From contig JAKZAP010000011.1 of NCBI GenBank assembly GCA_023053575.1, positions 1,674,001 through 1,738,000 on the forward strand: DNA of 64,000 nucleotides, in the 5' to 3' direction. Shown piece after piece: positions 32,301 to 44,300 of the stretch. The first letter of the stretch is position 1. Each line of letters opens with the position of its first letter. A program made the translations under genes and the position numbers. The notes beneath the pieces were generated by a model. It made no database searches, was not told the DNA's origin, and worked only from the letters and a program-made list of their open reading frames with translations. The DNA comes from Branchinecta lynchi (lineage: Eukaryota; Arthropoda; Branchiopoda; Anostraca; Branchinectidae).

Positions 32301-35300
32301 TTGCCAACCTGTGTCCTCTGTGACCAATACTGCCGGTCAAGTTCCCCCCCCCCCCCCCTCGAAGAATGGTCTGATAAAAAAAATAAGACCTCAAAGTGAA
32401 TCCGGTTAGTTTCTGAATAGACACTGATCTTCCTAGCTTATCCGGAAGCACACCGGAACTGGACAGATGGAAGCACAAACCAATCAATCATAGCTGCGCC
32501 TAAGAGTTAAGTAGTAAAAGGATACTATCGGGTCAGCAGCTCTGCCTTTTCTTCAGGATTCAGAATGATGTGCTCAGGAACCAATTCGTGCTCAGTGATG
32601 TTGATGAGAAGCTCTGACTCAAGGAATTGTTCCAAGATATATTTAGGGGCCATGTCACCAAGACTCTGCAAGAAACAAAACATACTAATATACTAATCTT
32701 TCTTAAAGCACAATGGACACTTCGCATGCTTTACTTTGTATTAAATGCTTCACAAATAAACATTTTCGACTTCCTTTAGAAGGCGCTACGAAAATCGGCC
32801 GTTTTCTTGTTATCATTTGTCTTTACCTCTCTGGCATTTTGGCGATCCAAATCTTAGCAGCTGGGATATCGTGGCAGGATATTAAAAAACTCCCAGCAAT
32901 GCTTGATAGAAAAGGATATATTTGAGATGTCACCAAAGTCAAGCCACAGATGCAGTTTACCTGATTGTTCTAGTGTTTCCTCAAGTTCCATGGCTTAAAC
33001 TGCCTATTAAAAGTTTTTCTTTGTGGAATAGTTTTGTGAAGCTTGATTAGCTTGCTTTATAAAATGTACCAGAATATGCAATCAGCTTATAAAAAATAAC
33101 ACAGCTCCAAAAATCATTAAAAAACAAATGACCTATTCAAATCTGAATTATACAAGCTGATTTATGCATAAAATAAGGATCTACTAAGTATAATAAGAAA
33201 CATCACTTTTATCTTTGTCCAAGCTAGTAAATAGAGCATGTACTGGCCCAAAAAATTACGCTCTGAAATATCACAGAGAGGAAACTGTTGAAAAAGCTGC
33301 TGATCTAGGGGGTAAGCATTGTTCCTAGGTTGTTACAGAGTGGGATTGGGGTAGTTTGATGTGCCCATTGAACTTTAAAGTCTATCAAAACCTGGGTTCA
33401 GCTTTTGCTTGACCCAGACCTATCCTATTTTATGGTTGACCATCAGTCATCAAGCATTCTTGTCCCACATAATAACAGGTTTCGAGCAAGAACAGAAATA
33501 TAAATGAAAGGAGACGCCGTAAATATTCGCAAGGATGAGCTATATTAAATGCTGATACTTAAAAGTAACAGATATTACATTGCTGATCTTGTCCGTTCTA
33601 CTCGTGTAAGAAACGAGGAATACGTCGTCGCCAAACAGCCTGAAGGATATTTTTTATTTTTATAAGTAGTCAACTGAAAGACAAAAATGCTCCTCAGCCG
33701 GTATTTGAACCCAGGACCCTCTGCTTAGAAGGCAGGCGTTCTTACCATTTGAGCTACCGAGGGGCTTGTGAACAGAGTTCGGAAACCACTAAAATATCCA
33801 GCCGGCCATAGGAACAGTGATCCCGCCCGAAGCCAAATTCATCTAACCAGTTCACATCCCCATTGACTTCTAAATTATATTCGAAAAAACTGTTTCTGGT
33901 TTATTCCGGTACAAGTCCCTTGTGTAAAGTGTCGCCTATGTATTATTAGCCTGAAGGATGTGAATGTAAGTGCGCTTTTTTCAGTGTTCTTGTCAATTTT
34001 GTGCAGGGAAAAGGTTGCTAGTATCACGATAAATAAAGAGGGCGTTTGAGGACTTCTTTAAATAGTAGTAAACTGTGTTGGCTATAACGAGTGCTCATAC
34101 TTTTCTGACCATTTCTAGGGATAAAAAAGGGCGTGTCACTACACCGTGTCACTGCGCCTACAGCTTTCTCTCCCAGTGGCAAAGGCCCATAATGAGTAGG
34201 TGTCTTTCCTCGCAGGGGTCTTCCACAGACACAATTCTCCGCCATTCAAATTCCTTCAGCCAAAGCGAGCCTACCACAAATCCCTTATTGTGCCAAATAT
34301 TGGGTATACTTGCAGTTTGGCATAGCCTATGTCAAACGCCGGTAACCCTATTTCGTATACTGGGTACCCTTATCCCTGGCCTAACCCACCCGGATGAAAA
34401 ATTTATCTCAAAATAGTAGTATGAAGTTGTACGAACAAGTAGCATGCAGTACAAACTGGTGCTACTACATGCCTCTATGTCAAGGCTACGTGTTACTGCA
34501 TTACTGCATGCTACTATTAGGAAGAATGGATACTACTTAAGATTAACCCATTCGGAGACATGTTAAATAAAAGTATTCCATACTACTACATATCAATGCA
34601 TGCAACTTTTTCGTACAACTACCATACAATTACACAGTCAAAGATTTTTCGTCGGGACTATAAAGGAATTCTGATTGATCGTTTCCTAAACTTCACTCAT
34701 ATAGAACATGTCCGAAAGCTTTTTGGTGCTGTAAATGCTGCATTAATGCTTCATTTTCTTTTCTTTTTTGTCCGGAAGCTGTTACCTTTTTTTCTTCTCT
34801 GACACTTCTAGAATACCAAAATTTAAGTCAGGAAGAAGAAGAAGAAAAAAGAATTAGCTGTATAAAGCTGACAAAATGGACCAGCTACCGATATCCAACC
34901 TTCTTATCTTTCCTTTCTTCGTTGGCCATGATCGCCAGTTCTCTTAGAATTCGGAATGTTTGCCAAATTGTCAGTTGTCTTTTTGAATTTGTTATGTTTG
35001 CCGCCGAAAACAATGAGAGAATCGCCGTACTCCCCAGTTTCTTCTTGAAAATTCAGCATTCTTGCTGAATTTTTCGATCAATTTTATGCTGAATTAATGC
35101 TGCATTAACTGGGCGAAAATTTAAGTCCGAAAGCGAAATGCTGCATAAAATGCTGAATTAATTCAGCATTTTCGTTCGTTTCGGACACGCTCATAATCGA
35201 TGCTACACGGATATGTCGGTTGTGATTTATTCTGGCGGCTTTTCGGTCATGGTTCCCCGTCGAGCTTTGGCCAGAAGAAAGACCCCCTCCCTGGAACCCT

Positions 35301-38300
35301 GTCACTCCCTTGGATCGTGGTACAAGTAAATGTCAACTGTCGTGCGGGCGGGTCCCACATGCGTGCAAACATATCCCAGACACTCGGATTTGAAATTGTA
35401 CCAGCTTCAATCAAAGAATTGAAGATGAATTTATAGCGCTTTCTGCACTCCTTACATCTTGTATTGTTCCGGTGTTTATCACATTCTGCGAAAAAAAGAC
35501 ACTAAAGCTTTGAAGACGTGTTACTACAATCATTGTAGATTTTTGATGTACCTTCCTCGTTCCTGCCGCAACCACAAATTAGTTCAGAAGTTCGGCGTCC
35601 AAGATGTGATTCGTTCACTCGAGAAAACGTCAGCGTCACTACTATCTACATCTCATCATCCTGGTCTTCGAGTACATGATGTTTTTCAGAAATTTGTCAG
35701 GCCCAGTTAGTAATTATGTCTAAATTTTGTGTGTTTATACCGTTATTTATCTAGTGTTATTTCGCGTTATTCCCTTTACTCCGCTACCACATTCTGTATT
35801 TGGCGGGTTATAAATAATATATATATATATATATGTATATAGAATGCATCAAGCCAACTAAGAAAGAAATAATAAAAGTATCGCATTCCCTGTGAATATC
35901 ACTGACCTGTTTCGCAGATGGTGTCATGCCAGCCTGTACCACAATGACAGCTCTGGTAATGTTTTCTTCTTGCATTCTCTGACAGAAACTCTTAATTGTC
36001 TTAATGCCAACCTTTGGTTCTTCGGGAAAAAAAATGAACATCTGATCTGAAATGAAAAGGTAAATCACATTAAAATTCCCTTAAATTGCAGCTTGGAGAA
36101 AATTAAGAGTTGCCTGATACCCCGGCCCAAAGGTTTTCGCAGTTACCGCGGTATCTGAAACCACGGTCAAAAATGCGTTTTTGCATCTATTGTGGTATCT
36201 GGCCAGTCATCGCGATATCTCATATCAGATACCACCGTCTGACCGTCCGACCGTGGTATCTGAAAAAATCATCTCACTGTCATCATTATCAACAATAGAG
36301 CTTAGAATTTTGTCAAATTGGTGGAAAAGAAGTTTGGAACTTAATCATGTATATTAGTTTTTGGGATGACTTCGAAAACGCCATTTCTGCAACTGTCGTT
36401 TTCGCAGAGCAACCATAGTATCACACATACGACGGTAACTACAAAACGACTAACTGCAGATCCAGTTACCGTGGTAACAGATACCATGGTATACGAAACG
36501 CAACTAAGGATTTCTCCTGTAGAATTCGCTCCGTCGTTGACTGCATGGTTCGTATGTATGATGGTTTGTTTGTTTGTGGTTAAAACTTCCCACATTGATA
36601 CTAGTATCAACGGCATCCTATTTCAGGTTCCACTCGATGCCGACTCCTCATCAAGGAATTTCTTGAAAGATTCAACTGTTTCACAGTTTACTGCTTTTTT
36701 CGGGGAGGGAATTTCAAAGGGGTATCGGTGTCAGAGAAGAACTGATATCTGAATCTTGTTGAAGCATCGGGTTTTTAGATTCTTCTGCTGTGTCCACGTG
36801 TTTTGATGGCTGGGTTTAGTGCGAAGACTTTGGGACACTGGCTAGCCTGGAGGATCTTATAGGCCTGGATGGCGTCTCCTCTTTCCGTCGTATGTTAGAG
36901 CTGGGAGGTTCAACCTCTGAAATCACTCATTGAACGGGAGATCCTTCAAGCCTTGGATTATTAGATCGCTTCTGCATATGTTCAAGGAGGAATTTATTCT
37001 TTTTGAAAGCAGGACTGGGAACAACCATACCAAACTCAACCCTGACCATGGATTTGTACAGCTTCGATATGACAAAAGGGCTAGGGGCTTGTGAAAGTCT
37101 TGCGGGTGGTTCCAAGGGCCTGGTTTGCACTGGACGCAGAGTACTTTGCGTGCAGACTGAATTTCATCTTGTTGTCAATAATGATACCAATGTCCCTCTC
37201 ATGAGTGACCCGATTCCAGGTATCTAAGACCCTGTCAATCAACCACCGAATACGCGTTTTCAGGATTTTTTTTTCTGCCAATATGTAATAGCCTACTTTA
37301 CATTTTCAACGTTGAATTCAAGCAGCCAGGCGTGCGCCCAATCAGAAAGGCGATCTAATATAGCGTTTACACGGACAAGAAATCCCGTCGAGTAGAAAGG
37401 GATTCCGGTCGACTCGGAGGGATTCCGTTCATGAAGACGACTAGAAAAAAAGTCTAGCGGGACGAGAATCCTTTAATGATGAAAGGAATTCAGGTCTGCT
37501 TGAAAGGAATCTCGTCGGTGGCGCTGGTAAAAAGACAAAAAGAAAGTCTAGCTAGCTTTTGAGAGCAGCAGTCAAATATTTTTTATTTGCTAGTGAATTT
37601 ATTTTTGTCAGATTTTCTGGTTTGAGGAATTTTATGTTTTCCCTCTGCGTGTAAACATAATCCTGTCACCAAGATCGGATTCTGTTCAAGTTTTCCTGTA
37701 CTTGTAAACGCTACATGTCGTTCTGCATCGAGGCGATCCTGGTTGTATTTTAAACTGTGCCAATAAATCTATAGAGTCATCAGCGTACAGGTTTATGTTG
37801 TTTTCAACCACCTCCGGGGCATGATTGAAATACAGGCTGCAGGGAGTAGGTCCTAATTCTGTGCCTTGCGGTACTCCACTTGTAACTGGCTGGAGGCTTG
37901 AGAATACTGTAGTTTCAAAAATAAAAATAGGCTATGCGAAAAGCTGTGAGCAAGAACTACTTTCTCAAAGTGTGTGGCGAGTAGTCGGTTCCCAGTTGTC
38001 GCTGTGGCGAGATGTCACACGGTTTATTATTTATCTTGCACAGCACCATACAACTATCGGCCATGAAATGACAGGTAAAAAGTATGGTTTGATAGACTAG
38101 AATTAACGTTTTAGCTGAAATAAGCCTACCTGTAGGGTCTTCGCTGTGAGCCACCAATATGGTCAAGTCGATTCTGTTAGGTCGGCGCTCGCTGCAAGAA
38201 TAAAAGAGTAGAAGTGATTAAAACACAAGTGCAACCTGATAGGCCTACAGGGTACATCTTTATCGATTCCGGGTTCTCGGGGAGAGAAAGCTCAGTCTCA

Positions 38301-41300
38301 TCTGTTGCTACCAATTTAGTAGTCTATACTCGTTGTACATGACATATTATTTTGAAGTAGGCTTTTGGGATCCCAAAACGTGAAGTGGAGGGATACCTAT
38401 GACACCGCAGAAGTTGTATGTCTGTCCGCCCGTTCGTCTGTCAGGTCAGCACGATAACTCTCGAAGGGAATGATATATTTTGATGAAATCTTTAGGTCAA
38501 GGAACAGGCCGAGTTCGTAGATGGGCTCTGTAGCTTAACATTTAGGGGTGGGGGAGGGGGTTCAAATTAAGGGGCGAACAAATGTTTTTTAACAGATTAT
38601 GAGATAGTCCATTTAAGGGTAGACCTGCTGAACACGAATTTCTGGTCGGATAAGTAGTTCGCCCGGAATCCGGCCAAAATCGGAAAGTTTGTTAAAAGTC
38701 AAAGTTTTATTTAAAGTTGATTAGATGTTCGATTTAGGAGTTAGAAGATATGCTGAACATTAATATGAAGATCATTTTCGCGTCGGACAAGAAGTTCGCG
38801 CGGAATCAGGCCGACGGAAAATCTGTTGAAAGTAAAAGTTTTATCTGAAGTTGATTAGATGTTCGATTTATGGGTAAGAAGACATGCTGAATCCACTTCT
38901 GACAATCATTTTCTACCCGGACATATAGTTCGCCCAGAATCCGGCTGAAACCAGAATTTTTTTTTAAATTCAAAGTTTTATCTGAAGTTGATTAGATTTT
39001 CGATATCGGGGTAGGGAGATACGCTGAATTAGTTTTTGAGCTTTGAGTGTTTTTGAAACCGGAGACTTGGCAGGAGTAAGGCAGGAAAATTAGATCAATT
39101 TTGTCAAAGTAGATATGACGTATAGCCTAGGGGTATCCAAACATGCTGGATCAAGGCCGTATCCAGCGGTGGGGTTGACCCCCCCCCCCCCCCAAAAAAA
39201 AAACACAAAAATAGTCATTTGATAGGCTTTTCCCTCTGATCTATGTCTTTTTTGTCCGACCCGCAGGCAATCCCCCCCCCCCCCCCCCCCGAAATAAATT
39301 CCTGAATACGGGCCTGTGCTGGATCCATATCTGAATTTGGTTTTCTCAGATGATTTGCCATTGGCTTTCCTCTGTTTCTAAATCTTAATAGTAAAAACGT
39401 TCAAGGAGTCTGGCGAAGACCGGATATCTACAAGACCCATTTGTCTGGATCAAATATTACATTTTGGGGATCCCATCGAAACCTCTGGTCTTGTTTGAAG
39501 TAGTTACTAGGCAATCCCCTGCAGCCATAGGCTTCCTCTATTCACCAGGCAGGCCTAAGTCCCAACGGATTATGAGAAAGACATCTAACAAGGTAACCGC
39601 AATTCAGCAGACATCCATTTTGAAAATTTACTGAATACTGTTTACATCTTCCTGGGAACTCAAAGAAATCGACGGGGTTCGAAAGTTGAAGAGGTGGCTG
39701 AGGTGGGACTGTCCCGCTACTTTATAGCACACAACGCAAGTCACAACACCAAATAAACTAAAGTTACAAGTGATTCCAATTACTGTCGTTTATCTTTACA
39801 GTGCCATCATGGATATGTACGATTTCTAGAACAGCAAAACAGTATCAGGTAAAACGTATGAAAAGGATGTCAATACCTTGGTTTATCTCCAAATGTTTCC
39901 TTAAACTCCTCCAGAGTCTGGTCCAATTCATGCTGACCGACGAGATAGCCCCTGTCATGGCACAACTAGAACAAATACATGTAATAAAACAAGAAATGCT
40001 AGTGAATTATCTGTAAGATCCATTATTATTACTTGAATGTATAACATCAGGCAATTTTCAGTTTAACGTGTATACATGATTGTCTCCAAATATCTCTGAG
40101 AACAATGAACCTTCTCTCTTGTAATTTACAATACGTCAAACATTTTCATAGTGGCTTGTAAATATAAATAGGCTACTAGATTGTATCGGTAGTAAATGAG
40201 AACACAAAATGGACAATCTTAAGGCCCTGTTCGGTACTTATAAGCTTGTTTGCGGTGGGACATAAGCTCATCTTTAGTTAAATTTTAAGGCTAAATTACA
40301 TACCACTAAACTTTACTACAAGACAAGGACAAAGAACTTTAATCCATAAGACAATAGGTTCAACTTTACTGTAGCCACAGTGTAGGCTATCCTATGCCTT
40401 ACATTGGTATAGATTATGTCTGGATGGGTATCTTAACTTAGCTGCACCTAAACCTCTAAAGCCAACGGTTCTATAGTATTTCCTACTGACCCAAGCCTCC
40501 TGTACACTTTTGTGGGCATGAATTCATAATGTAATATATGTATGGTCATAGTACATAACCGTGTCGGGACATCTCGCCACAGCGACAGCAGGGAACCGAC
40601 TGCTCGCCACAGCGACAAGCCGACACACAGAAGTACTTTATTTAATTACTATTTATTCGAACAACATTTTAACGGAGCAGATAATTATGGGCAATGCCTC
40701 TCAATAGATCAAGAGCACTGCTGCGCTCATACCTACTGACCCAAGCCTCCTGTACACTTTTGTGGGCATGAATTCATAATGTAATATATGTATGGTCATA
40801 GTACATAACCGTGTCGGGACATCTCGCCACAGCGACAGCTGGGAACCGACTACTCGCCACAGCGACAAGCCGACACACAGAAGTACTTTATTTAATTACT
40901 ATTTATTCGAACAACATTTTAACGGAGCCGATAATTATGGGCAATGCCTCTCAATAAATCAAGAGCACCGCTGCGCTCATACCTACTGACAATTCTTTCG
41001 ATTCTCTGGTTAGTGTTCAAGTAGTGTTTCTTTGTCCGAGGAGGAGAACAATCTGCCTTGATCCCGTCCACGTCAGCCTTTCGCAAATTTTCTTCGATCT
41101 TGAAACATGTCAGGCAATGCCAAAGACTTGGGTGGCTTGATTCAAGCAGGTTAAAGCTGAAACGCCAACCTCTATCTTGTTGTGGTTCGTGGAAGATGCC
41201 CAGCTACTGCATCGATGCGTGTCGGGACATCTTAATACCACACTGAGTTCCTGATTGCTGTGTGTTAATATTTAACTGTGACATAGATTAGTATTGCGGA

Positions 41301-44300
41301 TTAAAAGCTGAAAGGATTCATTATTTAGAGGGCCCAAATTCCCTAGGTCAACTGAAGCTAAATATCTATCATATTTTTTGAATATTTTTTTCTTTTTTAA
41401 CCTAAAACTTTATTTTTGTGGCAAGTTATTGATGTGACAAGTCGTCTCTATGGCGAGTCGTACCTGTGGCGAAATGACGCATGTTTGTGTGGCGACTTGT
41501 CGGTTTGGCGAGTTGTCATGTGGCGAGTTCTCATGGAGTCCTATTTGGAAAATCTTTGTTTCATTTACATGGCGTTTTAGGATTAAGATTCTTGGGTGTT
41601 TGAAACACGTTAAAAGCTAGAACTTGTATGGTGGGCCTAGAAAAATGTTTCCGGAAAAAAGGCAGAATTAAAAAACTTCGCTTGCGGAGTTTACTTTCAC
41701 TTGTCCTGGGTACACTTGCCGGAAGCTTTGCTTAGAATATGTGAACTTTAATATACGAAATAACGTTTAAGGAATAGACTGAACTGATGCATTACAGTTA
41801 GTTGTACCGTGTTCTTCAAAACCGTGCTAATTACATTTTCATAATTTTTGGGCCCAGTTTTGTGTATGCCATCTGTTAGATGGTGCTTATGTCGTCACCT
41901 AACACTTAGCACAATTTAACAGAAACTAAATCAGCTATGTTCTTTCCAATGGTATAAGTTATTATTAAAAAAAAATCAGTTTGCACAGTTTTGAAGAACA
42001 CGGTACAGTTTTACACTGGTTCTATTCTATGCTGGTGGGAAATGTATGCAGTGCGGCAACGGCGTGTTTTGTCGGCATATTTTTTAGTCAGTTGCCTCCC
42101 CCCCCCCCCCCCAAGCTAAAAGGCTAGTGACGCCCCTGGCCGGGGGGGGGGGATTTACCATATTTGATAGTGCAAAACGGATACGTCAGCTCAATTTTTA
42201 TTAGAGCTATATTTCGGCCCTTCTTATGCTCTGATTCGGCTCTAAACACAAGCAATAACGACGGTATTGGTAGAGCGCGAGTCTTCCACCAAGGACGACG
42301 CTGGATCGATACCACATCTGGACATTGCTCTTTTGCTACCCTTGTTCCTACCGGACTCCCGGATCCGGAGAAATTTCGGATCGGGGAAGTGATTATTTGT
42401 AAGTTATTTGAGTTCTTGATATGCCTGCCAAGTTTCATCATCCTAGCAAGTCTTGAAGTACCTTAACTCGAAAACAGTGACCTGACAGACAAACCGAAAA
42501 GTGATCGGTATATGGCACTTGAGCGGAGCTGCAAGCGCCATAAAAGGAAACGGGACTTCTACGAATAGCCTGATATACTGGAGATCCACGTTGGTGTCAA
42601 GGATCAGACTCCCGTTCCCCCTGCGAGTTACGGTGGGGAGGATCTAGGTGAGGAAGTGGGAGATAGGATATTAAAGGAGGGGTGGATCCATAAGGCTGTG
42701 AATTAATTTAAATCCTTTAAATCCCTAGGAGCAGACGGAATTTATCCAATCATGCTTCAAAAGGGCTGGGGTCAGATCAAACCACATCACGTGAAGCTTT
42801 CAAGAAGGACCTTAGCTTTAGGCCATGTACCAGAAGCATGGCAAGGGGCGTTTTCATCCCTAAGTCAGGGAAAGAGAATTACTGCAATGCGCCGTCGTTC
42901 CGATTAATTACACTGACATCGTTTCAGTTAAAACTGAGGGAAAAAGTAAAACCATGGTAAAGTGAAAAAACATCTAATAGACAGCTCGGCTTCCGAGCTA
43001 GAGGATCCACAGAGGCCGCGATTCACCAACTCGTTTGGCGGATTGAACAGGCACTAGGAAATAAGGAGTTTGCTCTTGGCATTTTTCTCGATATCGAAGG
43101 AGCCTTTGACTGGGCTACCTTTGAATCTATAGGAGAAGCGATTGAGGAGGAAGAAGTCGAAATCGCGGTTCAAAGATGCAATGGAAATGCTGGGCATGTG
43201 CTAGGCACACGACTTCTGTTTTTACCCACTAAAAAGAATTTTTAGGCTAATGGTTGTTTTACAAATCGCACTATGATCATCTACATTTTACTGAGAATGT
43301 GGGTGGGAAAAAAAAATCATTAGAAACAGAGAAGTCTGCGTAAATCTAAAAGGAGCAAAGCTTAAAGGCACAGAAAACTTGACTACGCAACTTTCGGCCA
43401 ACAAACCGACCTGGGGGGGGGGGGCTTACATAAAGATACAGGGACTTATTGTCGACAGGACCCCCCTTCTTTGTTATCTCGAACCCCCTCCTTAGTGTTG
43501 CCAAAGCTAGCTGGCAGGCCCTTGCCCCTTATGCACTGTAAAAGTTCGCCTTTGGCCGTGTTTAGGCCATAGTATCGGGACAGTAGTCAAGAGGTCGTGC
43601 GTTCGATTCCTACTCCCGGCACACAAACCTTTTGCTTTTTTTTCTACTAACTCAAAAGTCGAATTCTCGGAAACTGCCCAGAAACTGCAATGGTCGTAAC
43701 GAGAATTTTCTTACTCTCAATATCGGCTCAGGGTACATTCTTGATATATCAGCTAGCTCCCCGAGTCAAGTTTGAGTCAAGTTTTCTGTTCCTTTAAGCG
43801 ACTAATTCGTCAAGGGCGCCCGCGCTCCCCCTGGATGCGGAATCTTGTAACGAATAGTCTGTTGAAAGAGCTGGAAAAACAACTCGGCTATTCGCAAGCG
43901 TCCGTTTCCGCTGAGGATCTACGACCAAGAAATTAAAAAGGACCAACCAGGTCAGATATTTGGGGTCACTATCAATATTAAACTATGTTGGAAAACACAC
44001 TGTATTGAAAGAGCAGGCAGAGCACCAATCACGCTTGTCAATGCCAAAGGATGGTGGGCAAGACCTGGGGACTTGCACCGCAACCAATGATGTTTGTTTA
44101 CACTGGTATAATCGGGCCCATGATTTCTTATGCTTGCATAGTATGGGTGGGAAGCACAAAAATTGATTCTCATATGATGCCCTTGGTTAGGGTACAAATA
44201 TTAGCCTGCTTGATGATTAGTGGAGGTTTCCCAGGGACCGCCACAGCATCAATAGAAATGCTGCTCGGATTAACTCCCCTTGAGATTTGGTTCAGAGGGG

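Larger units (their letters stand above)
29800..32525 (-). other. POLR2E: U12-type (minor spliceosome) intron 5 of POLR2E
   Basis: The donor at 32525 reads GTATCCTTTT, a perfect match to the U12 GT-AG donor consensus (GTATCCTT). Near the other end, TTTTCCTATAC (about 29811-29821, minus strand) resembles the branch consensus TTTTCCTTAAC, with the putative branch A about 14 nt before the acceptor; there is no polypyrimidine tract between. The flanking exons join TA + C to give Tyr, in frame. The intron is 2726 nt and holds a minisatellite and a miniature transposon. Confidence 0.88.

Noticed and set aside
40542..40989. Paired 65-codon frames that are near copies
   Set aside because: Explained by the 250-bp tandem duplication; no signal peptide or domain.
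43550..43625. tRNA gene
   Set aside because: Only a B-box-like T arm is recognisable; the acceptor 5' strand, D arm and anticodon arm could not be drawn.
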